DNA of 64,000 bases from Rapana venosa (GCA_028751875.1 CM054151.1:44255855-44319854); one strand, 5' to 3'. Shown: positions 1 through 12,186, numbered from the stretch's first letter. Made by a program: numbers and translations. The notes: generated by a model from the sequence alone, not told the origin.

Positions 1-254
1 TAATACTGATCAGAATTCCTGTCTTTTCCTTTTCAAAAACCTGTTTACTTGAGGAAGTGTATGGCTCAAGGTAATCATGTCAACATGGCCTACATTATTG
101 TTTCTACTTTCATCACTGGACTGGGGACGGCTCTTCCCTCAGATCAGTTTCACGTGGCTATTTCTGTCGGCAGCTGGCAGTGGCCGGTCTACTCAGCATT
201 TTTTTTTCAGTCATCAAAACCTGGGGCCGGTTATTAGAGTGAGTATTATACAAG
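1..254. other. No recognisable feature
   Basis: Mixed-composition sequence before the first microsatellite block. I see no open frame with protein-like content and no repeat. Confidence 0.4.
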
Positions 255-640
255 TCAGCACAGGCTCACACACACACAGACACAGCCACAGACAGACAGA
301 CCGACATACACATTCTCCCCTCTCCCCACACACAGAACATTCTCTCTCTTTCACTCTCCCCTCTCTCTCTCTCTCCTCGCTCTCTGTCTCTCTCAAACAC
401 ACCACAAATTTTCTCTCTCTCACACACCCCAGACACACACACTCTTCCCCTCTCCCTCTCTCTCTCTCTCTCTCTCCCCCATCACAGACACAGACAGACC
501 ATTTCCCTTCCCCTCCCCCTCTCTCTCTCTCTCTCTCACCACACACACACAGACACAGACAGACCACATTTCTCTCTCTTCTCTCTCCTCTCTCTCTCTC
601 TCCTTTTCTCCCTCTCTCTCTCTGTGTTGTCTCAGGAAGT
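255..640. repeat. Compound (CA)n/(CT)n microsatellite
   Basis: Alternating CA-, CAGA- and CT-rich stretches run for almost 400 bases. Open frames cross it on both strands only because dinucleotide repeats lack stop codons (Ser/Leu/His/Thr-rich on plus, Arg/Glu/Val/Cys-rich on minus). None is a gene. Confidence 0.9.
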
Positions 641-1588
641 AGGTAGCGAGTATGGGATTTATTTCTGAATGGAAAGACAGACTCATTTGTTCATTTAAAC
701 AAAATTGGCACTCGGACATGGAAAGTAAAGGATAAATACTGCTTGTTTTTTTCGTTTAAGTGTGCTTTTTTAAGCTGAAAAGTATCTTCGAATAGTCACT
801 GACAAATGGCATCGACTAATTTATGCAAGATTTCGACTTTAAAAACACTCGGCTTCAATGCAAACAAAAGTTGGTTTCAACCTGAGACGTCCACCAGTCC
901 CATGCCCTATGTGTGGTCATATTCTTGATGATTGAAGTGTATTTCCTGTTTTCATTGTCAATCATATGTTTCCATACGGAAAACTTTGGTGTTCTCAAAC
1001 AGAGCTTTCCGAAGGCAAAAATATTTTTTTTATCTTATCGTCCGATGATGATATTGTGATCAATCGGTTGCAAAGTTTTATTGCGAAGCACTGAATTAAG
1101 ACAATTACAGCTAAGTTCCAATTAGCTTAACATTTGTGACTAACTAAAGTAACATTTATATTATGTAAACTCCAGCATTTTGTTAAACACATAAACAAAC
1201 ATTTATTATAATTACGCTGTAGTCTTCAGCAAGAATATTTTTTTGAAAATTTCATATACAATATCAATGGATGGTCTAATATAGCATTCTAGAATGTTCT
1301 TTTCATTATTTTAGTATGATTATTTGGTTCCTATTGTTCATCCTTGTTATTCACTTTGTGTTCATTTTGAAACTGAGTTTACGTCAGCTTAAAGTCCTAT
1401 CCGTTCATAAGAGCTCATTTTTTTGGTTATTTTTTTGGTTTTCATTACGTTAAAATGCATCATGTGATTTTTTTTTTTCATGTATTTATTTGTATTTACA
1501 AAAGAAAGTCTAGGTTTTAATCCCCTCCTTTGTTCAATTAGGCCACTTTTTTTGGGCATGATCTACCAATATTTGGTCAAAGCTCAAA
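641..1588. other. AT-rich unique sequence, no gene seen
   Basis: Low-GC sequence with all frames frequently closed. I see no protein similarity, repeat or RNA gene. Confidence 0.4.
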
Positions 1589-1682
1589 GCGTCTCTCTCT
1601 CTCTCTTCTCTCTCTCTCATCTCTCTCTCTTCTCTCTCTCATCTCTCTGCTCCTCTCTCCTCTCCTCTCTCTCTCTCTGCTT
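1589..1682. repeat. CT-rich microsatellite
   Basis: Imperfect (CT)n broken by TCAT and CCTCTC units. It immediately precedes the LINE remnant at 1.8 kb. Confidence 0.85.
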
Positions 1683-1794
1683 ATTACCACTAAAAAAGCG
1701 CAAAACTTAACCCACAAACTTACTCCATACAAAATTAAAAAGGTAATTGAACAAACCATCACCACAAGGTATTTAGTTAACAATTGCTGAAAAT

Positions 1795-2345
1795 CTCAGT
1801 TGTTTTCTACCACTATCTCAACTATGCAAATACATCCCAAAGTATGTTATACCCATACTTTCTAAAAATCAAGACTTTCTACTTTCATCAAGGAAACTAT
1901 TCTTCCAATTCTTTTATACAATCCTCAATAGACTTGCTTCTACCTATGATTCTCTATGCAAACACTATGAAACCGTTCTGAGGTTGTACAAACGAGCTCT
2001 CAAACTGGTTCCTTTTAAAAAAAGACAAGCTTTCTAAGCAACCTACTAATTAAATTCATCCTTTTACGTGCCCATCGACTAATAATATAACAAGGATCAT
2101 TTTTCATAGATCTTGACAGGAACTTTCCATCATACTTAAAAGACAAATTCCCCCTAACAATCCAGAAAACTATATAAGCCCAGTGGTTTTTTCCTATTCC
2201 GAGATTATAGACTTTATTCAAATTAGTCTACTTACTCAAGCCTAGTGTGGAACCCCTTTATCAGATTCAGTTAAACAAACAATCAATAACAATCTACAAA
2301 ATCAATTATCAACTCACTGACATCAACAATACCACCCCCAGTCCA
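1795..2345 (+). mobile_element. 3' end of a non-LTR retrotransposon ORF (decayed)
   Basis: Read across frameshifts, this plus-strand segment encodes what looks like the last part of a LINE reverse-transcriptase ORF. Visible blocks are KLFFQFFYTILNRLASTYDS followed by HYETVLRLYKRALKLV (about 1890-2015) and, near the end, LVYLLKPSVWNPLSDSVK (about 2220-2270). These match the usual layout after the RT domain: a segment with a short-helix RALKL motif, then an FK..L.Y...LWN.LP..VK tail. At least two frameshifts and several stops break it, so it is a dead fragment. No RT catalytic core is present; the element is truncated at its 5' side and abuts a CT microsatellite. The clade cannot be assigned from this piece. 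It is a different family from the LINEs at 6.8, 12.2 and 27.6 kb. Confidence 0.6.
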
Positions 2346-2439
2346 TAGCTTAAAAGCAACGTTGCATATTCTCCTTACCTATCTGCCTTTTTCATCCTAC
2401 CTATCTGCCCTTCCCTTTCCCTTCACCTGTATGTATGTC

Positions 2440-2580
2440 AGACTGTTGTCCTCTCTCTCTCTCTCCTCTCTTCATCTCCATCTCTCCTCTGTCTCTTCTC
2501 TCCTCTCTCTCTCTCCTCTCTCTCCTCTCTCATTCACTCCTTCTCCCTCTCCTCTCTCTCTCCTCTCTCTCTCTCAAATT
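2440..2580. repeat. CT-rich microsatellite
   Basis: (CT)n with regular CCTCTC interruptions. Confidence 0.9.
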
Positions 2581-2867
2581 TTCATTGTTGTTGAGAAAGT
2601 GAGTCTAGCAAGTGTAAGCTTTTTTATTTATTTTTATTTTTTTTATCTTTATTTTTTAAAAAGAAAATTATTATTTTAATTTTTTTTTAAACTACACTTT
2701 AGTTATAAGAAATATATCTATCATAACAATAATATGTGTTAATCTGTACGAGTATAATGAAATAAAGTGTTCACAGTGATGATCTGCTATTTTGAGAATG
2801 ATATTCAGTATTTTTTTCCTATGTCTTATTTGTCTTGTTTGTTTACAAGCAAAAAGCATAAATCTTT

Positions 2868-2958
2868 AACACACACACACACCACACACACACACAAACA
2901 CACACACTCTCCCACTCTCTCTCATTTCTTCCCCCCCCCCCCCCCCCATCTCTCTCTC
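2868..2958. repeat. (CA)n, CT and poly-C tract
   Basis: CA repeat followed by an uninterrupted C run of about 17 and a short CT stretch. Confidence 0.9.
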
Positions 2959-3147
2959 TTACCTACAATGTATAGATGTTCATTTTATGACTTTAGCGAT
3001 TTTTTTTCTCCTTATTGCTTGAGTGTATTGACGTTGGGCTTTTTCTTTTTCATGGCGTTCAATTTGTACGAGTATATTCGTAAAGAATATTGATGGTGAT
3101 CCTGTGCTGTCTCGAGAATTATACATTTAGTATTATCCTTGAAACAC

Positions 3148-3148
3148 G

Positions 3149-3229
<81 letters not shown>

Positions 3230-3232
3230 CCC
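3148..3232. repeat. Near-perfect (CT)n microsatellite
   Basis: About 30 uninterrupted CT units followed by a single break and about 10 more units. It occupies the microsatellite slot of the surrounding satellite. Confidence 0.95.
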
Positions 3233-3424
3233 TGACCTTATAGAATTGGCCTTCACCCCCCCCCCTTTCTCCTCTTCCTTGTTTTTATTGTATGAGTATA
3301 CCAGTATTGAGTTTATTTAATTATCTTGACATATAATCTGCATGAGTATAATCAAAATTGGTGTTGACAGTGATCGTGCACTGTCTTGAGAATTACATAT
3401 TTTAGAGTTATCACTGAAACACAA

Positions 3425-3527
3425 CACACTCTCTCTCTCTCTCATCTCTCTCTCTCTCTCTCTCTCATCTCTCCCTCCTCTCTCTCTCTCTCTCCTCTCT
3501 TTCTCCCTCTCTCTCTCTCCTCTCCTC

Positions 3528-3558
<31 letters not shown>

Positions 3559-3580
3559 CTCTCTCGACTCTCTCCTCTCA
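3425..3580. repeat. CT-rich microsatellite
   Basis: (CT)n with CCTCTC and CATCTC interruptions, in the same position relative to the conserved block as the tract at 3148. Confidence 0.9.
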
Positions 3581-3959
3581 CTATGACCTTATGAATTTAG
3601 CTGGTTGTTGTTGTTGGTTTTTTTTTCTTTCTCTTTCTTTTCTTTTTTGTTTTTATTGTGTAAGAGTATGGGTATTGAGGGTTTAAAAAAAAAATTTAAT
3701 TATTATGATTATGATTATGATTATTATGATTATTATTATTATTTTATTTTATTTTTTATCATAACATAGTTTTTGTGTGAGTAATCAAAATAAGTGTCCA
3801 AGGTGATCGTATTGAGGTTTTATTTTTTATTTAATTAATTATTATTATTATTATTTATTTATTTTTTTTATCATAACATATTTTTTGTATGAGTAATCAA
3901 AATAAGTGTCCAAGGTGATCGTGTACTGTTTTGAGAATTTTATCTTTAGTACCATCTCT

Positions 3960-3998
3960 GAAACACACACACACACACCAACACACACACACACCACA

Positions 3999-4036
<38 letters not shown>

Positions 4037-4041
4037 CACAC

Positions 4042-4112
<71 letters not shown>

Positions 4113-4117
4113 CACAA

Positions 4118-4154
<37 letters not shown>

Positions 4155-4194
4155 TCTCTGTATTATGGCCTAAGACGATATGCAATTAATTCAT

Positions 4195-4227
<33 letters not shown>

Positions 4228-4264
4228 CTCTCTTCTCTCTCTCTCTCTCTCTCTCTCACATCTC

Positions 4265-4300
<36 letters not shown>

Positions 4301-4310
4301 TCTATTGTTA
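3960..4310. repeat. (CA)n then (CT)n compound tract
   Basis: About 150 bases of (CA)n (3960-4113) followed by (CT)n (4120-4165 and 4195-4305). Long His/Thr and Cys/Val frames here are artefacts of the repeat. Confidence 0.95.
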
Positions 4311-4479
4311 TTGTGTATTCTAATAAAGGGCATATTCATACTTTCGATTTTCAATATTATTTTGGACTTGTTGACTGTACTTGAGCTCCAGTGAATCTCC
4401 TATTTTAATATCTTATTACCACGTGTAACAACTAGTGTACTATTCTACAGTATGAAGGTGTTCAATTTTATGATCTATA

Positions 4480-4480
4480 A

Positions 4481-4516
<36 letters not shown>

Positions 4517-4582
4517 CTCTCCCTCTCTCCCTCCTCTCTCTCTCTACTCTCTCTCTTCTCACTCTCCCCTCTCTCTCTCTGT
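4480..4582. repeat. CT-rich microsatellite
   Basis: (CT)n with frequent CC interruptions, following the recurring block at about 4450. Confidence 0.9.
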
Positions 4583-4667
4583 GTTGTTATTGCTGTAGTT
4601 GTTACTTTGTTTCTTTGTTGGTGATTTGTTTGGGTTTTTCACTTGTTAGTTTTTTGTTTTTGGTGTA

Positions 4668-4670
4668 TGT

Positions 4671-4704
<34 letters not shown>

Positions 4705-5080
4705 GTGTGTGTGTGTGTGTGTGTGGTGTGTGAAGGGGGAACGGTGCGTTTTTTTTCTTTTTTTTTTATTGTTTTTTTGTTTGTTTATTTGTTTGTTTTT
4801 TGGGGTTTTTTTCTCATTTGTTTGTTTGATGTTCTTGTTTTTTCTTGTTTCTTTGTTTATTTGGAAGGGTGTTTTGTCTGCTTTTTTTGTTGTTGTTGTT
4901 TTTTGGTTTTTTTTTTTTTTTTTTTTTTCTTTCTTTGTTGTTTGTTTGTTTGTTTGTTTTTTGTTTGTTTGTTTTTTTGGGGGGGGGGTTTCTGGGGTAT
5001 GTTTTGTCTTTTTGCTCGTCTGGGTGTTGTTTGTTTGTTTGTTTTTTTTTTTTGTTTTTTTTCTTCTTCTCTCTTTTTCT
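4668..5080. repeat. (GT)n and T/G-rich low-complexity tract
   Basis: (GT)n at 4668-4735 is followed by about 340 bases made almost only of T and G, with TTTG/TGTT units and T runs up to about 20. Phe/Cys/Leu-rich frames on plus and Lys/Asn/Thr-rich frames on minus are by-products. Confidence 0.9.
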
Positions 5081-5139
5081 TTAAAAAAAAGTTTTTTCCC
5101 TTTGCTTCTTCTGCTTGAAAGTATGAGTACTGAGTGCAT

Positions 5140-5225
5140 TTTTAAATGTGACCCCATGGGCGGGGACTGGATGTAAAAAAGAACATGAATACTTATTCAT
5201 TATCCTGGAAAAAAAGAATTTGTTT
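5140..5225 (+). mobile_element. SINE 3' tail fragment
   Basis: Contains the tail signature gggactggatgtaaaaaag, then tacttattcattatcc and an A-rich end with 'aaaagaatttg'. The same tail closes the complete SINE at 21222-21560. The tRNA-related head is missing. Confidence 0.7.
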
Positions 5226-5407
5226 CTATTACTTACAATGTGTAGATGTTCTTTTTATGACTTTATTGGCTTTTTCCCCCTCTTTATTATGAGAGTGTAT
5301 GGGTATTGCACTTATTTTATTACCATGACATTCAATTTGCATGAACATAATAAAAAGTGTTTGTGTTGATCGTGTGCTATGTGAGTATTACATATTTAGT
5401 ATTATCC

Positions 5408-5532
5408 CTGAACACCCCCCCCCCCCCCCACACACACACACACACTCAAACACCAACCACACACACGCGCGCGCGCGCGCGCGCGCGCTCAAACACACAA
5501 CACACACACACACACACATACTCACTCACTCA
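5408..5532. repeat. C run, (CA)n and (CG)n tract
   Basis: A C run, a CA repeat, a pure (CG)n stretch of about 22 bases at 5466-5488, then CA again. Alternating CG within CA is a sequence type able to form Z-DNA (general knowledge). Confidence 0.9.
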
Positions 5533-5734
5533 CCCACCCATAATTCTCTCCCTAAACGACTGTATAGTTTTTAATTTCTTCTTGGTTTGTTTCTTGTTTT
5601 TATTGTGTGGATGTATGGGTTTAAATTTATTTCATTATCATGACATATAATTTGAAACGAGTATAATCTAAAATGAGTGTTGATGGGATCGAATACTGTT
5701 TTGGGATTTATATATTGGATATTATCTCTGAAAT

Positions 5735-5775
5735 ACACACACACACACTCTCTGCCTCTGTCTCTCTCTCTCACC
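5735..5775. repeat. Short (CA)n/(CT)n tract
   Basis: Microsatellite slot of the last recognisable satellite block at 5655. Confidence 0.85.
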
Positions 5776-6269
5776 TTTTATCGTCCTGCTTATAGTCATA
5801 GTATATCCTGATGAAGGATTCATATTTTTATATTTTCAATACTTTATTGGACTTGCCTCTGTACTTAAGTTTTAATGAGTGCCCTATTTCAATATCTTAA
5901 AATTATGTGAAACAAGTATGTGTAACCATTTGACGATGTGTAGATGTTTATACTTTATGACTTATTAAGTTTGGTTGTGTTATTTTTCTTGGCTTTGTTG
6001 TTGCTCTTGTTCTTGTTGTTGTTGTTTGTCTGTTTTTTCCTCTTTTTTATCATCTTTTGTTGGTTTGGTTTTTCCTTCTCTTTTGTTTGTTTGTTTGTTT
6101 TGGTTAGGGTTTTTTTGGGGGGTGGGGGGTAGGGTGGGGTATTCTTAGGATTTTTTCTTTTAATTGCTTGCTTTTGGGGGGGGGGGGGAGGGTTGTTGGG
6201 GGGAGCTGTTTTGAAAAGGGTTATTTCCCCTTGTTTTTATTGCGAGACTGTATAAGTATTGGGTTATTA

Positions 6270-6358
6270 TTATTAAGATGTATCCCTAACGGGCGGGGAC
6301 TGGATGTAAAAAAGCACATGTGTGCTTTTACATTATCCTCGAAATAAAAGAATTTGTC
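6270..6358 (+). mobile_element. SINE 3' tail fragment
   Basis: Near twin of the fragment at 5140: gcggggactggatgtaaaaa, then gctttt..cattatcctcgaaataaaag. It lies in the second copy of the 1.49-kb satellite period, so it was probably amplified with the satellite. Confidence 0.7.
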
Positions 6359-6369
6359 ATTGTCATTGT

Positions 6370-6521
6370 CATTGTCTCTCTCTCTCTCTCTCACACGACA
6401 CAGACAGGCACATTCTCCTCTCTCCTTCTCTCACACACAAGACACAGACAAACACATCTCTCCTCTCTCTCTTCCTCTCTCTCTCTCACCACACCACACA
6501 CACACAACACACAACCACACA

Positions 6522-6576
<55 letters not shown>

Positions 6577-6628
6577 CTCTCTCTCCTCTCTCTCTCCTCA
6601 CATCACACACACACACACACAGACACAT

Positions 6629-6665
<37 letters not shown>

Positions 6666-6735
6666 CCTCATCTCACAACACACACACACACACAACACAC
6701 ACACACACACACACACAACACACACACACACGGTT
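6370..6735. repeat. Long (CT)n/(CA)n compound tract
   Basis: Over 360 bases of alternating CT and CA blocks. Long His/Thr/Ser frames across it are not genes. Confidence 0.95.
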
Positions 6736-6784
6736 ATTCTTTTTTTTTGTTCCTTGGCTAAACCTCCTGAGGGGTGATATTTGG

Positions 6785-7106
6785 CAAATGCGACCGTTTT
6801 AGGTCATAAGGTAGCCTAATGCCGACTTCTCTTCTCCCATGTATTATCTTTTGATAAGATTAAGTGCCGTAATTCACATGAATATAGAAACGTATCTCTT
6901 ATCTACAGGTTCAAGCTCAATGCTTTTAGAACTAAATTTTCAAAAAAAGCAACATGTATCTGTGGCGAAAATATTACCATTGCTCACATTGTTTTAGAAT
7001 GCAGAGATTTGAAAATCTTTTTACCTCTGTTTACATTCCGTTACTTAGAGCAAATTCAAAGACATTCCTTTAATGAAAGAAATTGTATTGTCATTAAGTC
7101 ATAGTC
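6785..7106 (+). mobile_element. C-terminal end of an RNase H-bearing LINE ORF
   Basis: A plus-strand frame reads DKIKCRNSHEYRNVSLIYRF, then KLNAFRTKF, then CICGENITIAHIVLEC, and ends at a TAG near 7104. The C-x-C-x7-H-x4-C pattern and the preceding SLIYRF.LNA.RTK block match the end of the ORF at 30928-31500 (SSLVYRFSLNALRTKY..LCMCG..H....C), which has an RNase H domain just upstream. This is therefore the 3' coding end of the same LINE family. Such elements usually carry endonuclease, RT, RNase H and this small zinc-binding tail. The fragment is 5'-truncated and directly follows the (CA)n block. Confidence 0.65.
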
Positions 7107-8066
7107 CTGTTTTCAGATTTTTATAGTTTGACAATGTTTACAAGTTGTATGAATTGCAAAGTTAGTTTTAAAGCTGTTAATTTCTTTCCCTTCAACTCTC
7201 TTCTTTATGATTTAATTGGTGTTTCTTATAGTTGTTTAATGCTGATAATTACTTATGTGCACACCCCCCCCCCCCCCCCCCCCACCCACACACACACACA
7301 ATCACACTTTCCCATCTGATATCACTAGTTTGTGACCCGTTTTTACAAAAGGCGTCTTAAGGCATAATTGGGTCAATTGAGTTGCTCATTTATTGAAATC
7401 TACAGATCATTACCTTTCTTTTGATGTATGAGACATTATTCTACCTATAAAATTGACAAAGTTATGGGTGTTTGAAATGGGTAACACAGCGATTTCACAT
7501 TCTGAGAAAATCAGGCTTAAAGTTTTTCCCCACTCTAGCTAACTAACACCTTAGCAACGGGTACTTCTATTCAACTGATGATGGCCACATTTGACATGAT
7601 GTTAAAACATACCATTTCACAGCATCAGACAAAAATAATGTACATATTGACTGTCATCGTTGTGATATTCAGCTCATACCCCCCTCCCAAACCCCCCCCC
7701 CCCCCCCCCCTGAAAAAGGGAAAGAAGTGGAAAACCTTGGACAGGGGGTTAATGAGAAACTTGTTAGTATCTGACGCATAACTTCCATTAATTTTTAACT
7801 CAGTCACTAAAAACATGTAGAATCAATAAATGATACTTTGTTACATAAAAATTTTAAATGTTTAATACATTATTAAGATAATAATAACTACATAGCCGGT
7901 TGTCTGTTATTCTTTTCAAAACCCATTTTCAATTTTGATTTTGTTGTTGCTTTAAAATTGTTGGGTGGATGGCTTTATAGAACGCAACAATAATGTTATG
8001 CATGTTTAAATTCAATTTGTCATCTGGAAATAAATGTTGACTTAAATTTTGTTCTCTCTAAGCCTT
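7107..8066. other. AT-rich sequence with poly-C runs, no gene seen
   Basis: Probably the 3' UTR of the preceding LINE followed by unassigned sequence. It holds C-run plus CA tracts at 7262-7305 and a C run at 7688-7710. No protein-like frame. Confidence 0.4.
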
Positions 8067-8085
8067 TTAACACACACACACACCA

Positions 8086-8124
<39 letters not shown>

Positions 8125-8386
8125 AAAACCACACACAACAAAACACACACACCCCCACACACACACACACCCCATCCATGGACAAATACATGCAAGTGAA
8201 ATCAGACAAAATTTCCACTCAATAACACTTGATTGCTCAGAAAAAAAAGAAAATATAAAATTATTATCAGTATTACACCATCCAGAGGGAACAGATTACA
8301 AAATACTGCATGCAAAACAGAGATGCTGTAGAAAAAAAGCAATAGAGTACTCATTTTATTTTCCTTGAATCAAAACATCCAATGAA

Positions 8387-8432
<46 letters not shown>

Positions 8433-8465
8433 CACACACACCACACACACACACACACACACAAC
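8067..8465. repeat. Two (CA)n blocks around an AT-rich spacer
   Basis: (CA)n at 8071-8172 and 8389-8463, with about 215 bases of non-coding AT-rich sequence between them. Confidence 0.9.
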
Positions 8466-8529
8466 CAAATTGAATCTGACTTTAACAACTACAACACACC
8501 TGCACAGGAGTTCTGATTTATCATTTCAT

Positions 8530-11500
8530 GTCTTGTAGGTGTCCATTGTATGATGTGTTGTTCAATGTCTGTTATATGATGTGTTCAGATGTGTTATTCA
8601 GTGTCTGTTATATGATGTGTTCAGATGTGTTGTTCAGTGTCTGTTTTATGATGTGTTTAGATGTGTTGTTCAGTGTTTGTTATATGATGTGTTCGATGTG
8701 TTATTCAGTGCCTGTTATATGAAAGTGTTTAGATGTGTTGTTCAGTGTCTGTTTATATGATGTGTTTAGATGTGTTTTTTCAGTGTCTGTTATGTTGTGT
8801 TTTGATGTGTTGTTCAATGTCTGTTACATGATGTGTTTAGATGTGTTGTTCAATGTTTGTTATTATATTTTGTGCTTAGATGTGTTGTTCAGTGTCTCTT
8901 ATATAATGTGTTTAGATGTGTTGGTCAGTGTTTGTTATAAAAATGTGTTTTGGATGTGTTGTTCAGAAACTGTAGGTTTGCGTTGTGTAATGTGGTTAGA
9001 TGTGTTATTCTGTTTGTATAGGTGTCCGTTATATGATGTGTTAATCCATGTGTGTACAGGTATGTTATATGATGTGTTTAGATGTGTTGTTCCATGCATG
9101 TAGGTGCCCGTTATCTAATGTGTTTAGATGCGTTATTACGTGCGTGCAGGTGTTTAGATGCATCATCTGTGCATGTAGGAGTCTGATATGCATTCAGATG
9201 TGTTATTCCATGTGTGTTAGGTGGAATAACACCATGCCTGTATTGTGTGTTATAGGGTGTGTTTAGATGTGTTATTCAGTGTCTGTGTGTGTGTGTTGTA
9301 TGACATGCTTAGATGTGTCATTCCGTGTGTGTAGGTGTCCGTTATACGATGTGTGTGATGCATTGATCGGTGTCAGTGTGCTTCATATGACGTGTTTAGA
9401 TGCATTATTCTGTGCTGTAGGTGTCCATTATATGTGTTTTGATGTGTTATTCTGTGTGTGTAAGTGTTTGTTATACACGTTTAGATATGTTATTCCATGC
9501 CTGTATTGTGCGTTACATGATATGTTTAGACGCGTTATTCAGTGTTTGTAGGTTTCTCATAGGCCTACGTGTTTAGATGTGCTATTCTGTGTGTAGGTGT
9601 CCGTTATATGATGTGTTTAGATGTGTTATTCTGTGTGTAGGTGTCCGTTATATGATGTGTTTAGATGTGTATTCTGTGTAGGGTCCGTTGTAGATGTGTT
9701 TAGATGTGTTATTTCTGTGTAGGTGTCCGTTTATGATGTGTTTAATTTTATTTTGGGGTGTTTTTTTTAGATTGTTAACATCTGTGCGAGTATTTTTCCG
9801 TTATTCTTGTGTGTGTTTCTTATGATGTGCTTAGAGGCGTTATTTCCATGTGTGATTTGGTGTATGTTATATGTGTTTGATCATGTTATTCAGCGTCTGT
9901 AATATGTGTTTAGATGTGGGTTATTCGTGCGTGTAGGTGGGCTGATAAATTATGATGGGGTTTTTGATATGTTATTCCATGTGTGTGGATGCCCTATTAT
10001 GTGGTGTGTTTAAATGTGTTATTCAATGTATAGTGTCCATCATGTGATGTTTAAAGTGTTATTTCATGTGTGTAGATGTCCATTTGTGATTGTATTCTTT
10101 TTCCCCCTTTTGATGTTTAGGGTGTTATTCCCTTTGTAGTGCCCATTATGTGATATTTTTTATTCCTGTGTAAATGTCCTTATGGATGTTTTTTTAGTTA
10201 GTGTCATTATGGATGGTTTTTCCCGTTGTGGATGCCATTAATTGTGATTAGATATGTTTTCCATGTGTACAGTTCATTATGTGATGTTTTTCCCGGGTGG
10301 ATGCCTTATGTGATGGTTTGGATGTGTTATTCCATGTGTAGTTGTCCATTTTGTGTGTGTTATCCATGGTTAGCCCGTCATATGATTTTTTTGGTGGTTT
10401 TATTCTGTGTGTAGGGTCCATTATGTGAGTGTTTAGATGTGTTTTCATGTGTAGAGCCAATGTGTGTTTCCCCATGTGTGGGGATGTTTTTAGGGATGTG
10501 GTTAAGTTTTCCATGTTGATTCTATATGTGATGTGAATCCGTTTTGGGATGTCCATTATGCTTGTATTCTGGTAGTGTCCATTTGTGATGTGTTTTCTGG
10601 TGTTTTGGTTTTTAATTGTGTTTAGGGTGTTATTCTGTGGTAGGTGTCCATTAATGCTGGGGATTAGTTTGTTTTTCCATGTGAATGCCTTTGTGATGTT
10701 TTTGTGTGTATATGTTTGTTTTTTATGTTTAGGTGTTTTATTTTGTGTGTAGTTCCCTTTGCTGTAAATTAGAGGGTTTTCCATGTGTGGGCTATATGAG
10801 TTTAGGTGTTTTTCATATGTGTGGGATGTCCTTTTAGGTTTTTAAAAAATGATTGAAAGGTGTTTAGATGCGTTATTCTGTGGTGTTTGATATGTATGTT
10901 TTCTGGCGTGAAGTGCCCGTATGGAGTGTTTTCCCCTCCCTGAAGGTGTGCATGTGTGATGTGTTATTTGTGTAGGGTGGTGTGCTTGTGTGAGTGTTTG
11001 GATGTATTCTGTGGTGAGGGTGTTTTTTCCCGTCGCAGGTATGTGTTGTGCCATGCTTGGATCCCTATGCGGCCCATTTGTTATATGCGGGTTAGTGCGT
11101 TCAAGTGTAGATGCTTTTATTTGTAAGTGTGCTTCTGGATGGTTTGGGTGTCCATTTAGTTTTAAAAATGAGGGTTAGGTGTGGTTGGTTTTTTTTTATG
11201 AGTTGCCCATTTTGGTTATTGGGTTTGGCCTTTTTGGTTATATGGGTGTTTAAAAATAGTTTTTCGGTTTTGGTTGTTAAATTTTGTTATTCAGTGTCGT
11301 GGGTATTTGATATTTTGTGCAATTAGGTGTAGGTGTGCTTGTTTTTTGTTAGGGGCCCTTTTATATGTGTTTCCATGTGTAGGTGTGGTTGTGTCTGTCA
11401 GGTGCCTTACAGCGTTCTATTTTAGGTGTGCGTTTTTGTGCTGTCAGTGTATTTTTATTGCTTTTTTCCATGTGAGTGTGGTTAAGTGTCCCAATTTGCT

Positions 11501-12186
11501 TTTTTTGTGTATTTCATGGTAGATGTGTATCTTTTAGATCCCTTTTCCAGCGTAGGTGTGTGGTTAGTCTGTTGGGGGGTCCTTTGGTTTAAATGCGTTC
11601 TTTCTGTGTGGGTGGTTTTTGTGTTTTTGTGTCCCTTATAAAAGCGTATTTATGTTTGGTGTGTGTGTTATGTGCGTGGTTGTTTTACTGCCTTTAAGGT
11701 TATTCTTGTATGGCCTGTGTTACATGCTCTTTTGGTTTTTTTTTGATTTTACATGTCTGGTGGGGTTAAAGCCTTTGTGCATTATTAATGTCTGTAGGTT
11801 TTGGGGTTACATGTTTTGATGCATTATTCAATGTTGTGGGTGTGTTCATGCTTTTGGATCTTATTCTTTTTGGGGTGTGTTACTGTTTTAAAATGAAAAA
11901 TAAAGTCTGTAGGGGTTTTAAATGCTTTTAGTGCCTTTTTCATGTCTGTGGTGGTTACATGCTCTTTGATGCATTATTCAAGTTGTGGTTTTTGTTACAT
12001 GCTCTTTAAAAGCTTTATCATTTGGGGGGTGTGTCATGCTTTTTAGGATTATTCTTTAGGTGTGGTTTTTACTGCTTTTTAGAGATTATTCAAGTCTGAG
12101 GGTGTTCTCTCTTTAGAGATTTTTAAATTTTGTAGGTGGTCCCTTTGAGCGTTTTCGTGTCTGTAGGGGGTTGTTTACATGCTTTT
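8530..12186. repeat. 36-bp minisatellite array
   Basis: Tandem units with the core gatgtgtt.agatgtgttat followed by tcagtgtctgttatat. The period is 36 bases in the clean left part (8545-8740), and later units vary in length. As 36 is divisible by three, one frame stays open with a 12-residue repeat (CYMMCSDVLFSV), which is not evidence for a protein. From about 9760 rightwards the units are blurred by low-quality sequence, but gatgtgtt/tgttattcc/gtgtgtaggtgtcc motifs persist. Towards 11800-12180 the variant gttacatgct..gatgcattattca dominates. A LINE interrupts the array at about 12188. Confidence 0.85.

Larger units (their letters stand above)
2700..6360. repeat. Higher-order repeat with embedded microsatellites
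   Basis: A block with the pattern 'gagtataatcaaaa..gtgttgacagtgatcg..ctgt.ttgagaatt..atttagtattatc.ctgaaacac' recurs at about 2755, 3065, 3345, 3780-3960, 5340 and 5655. Each copy runs straight into a (CT)n, (CA)n or C-run of different length. A second block (gtgtagatgttc..ttttatgactt) recurs at about 2968, 4450, 5240 and 5937. A third, of about 120 bases, at 4318-4440 is repeated at 5805-5945, giving a long period near 1.49 kb. The conserved blocks are AT-rich and non-coding. This is a complex satellite in which the microsatellite slot is part of the unit. Confidence 0.7.

Noticed and set aside
3906..4394. His/Thr- and Cys/Val-rich open frames across CA tracts (also at 6320, 23210, 25899, 31622)
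   Set aside because: They are translations of (CA)n/(GT)n in frames without stops; no start context, domain or non-repeat content.
8528..9551. Repeat protein with CYMMCSDVLFSV units
   Set aside because: The 36-bp minisatellite is a multiple of three; units soon vary in length and frames break.
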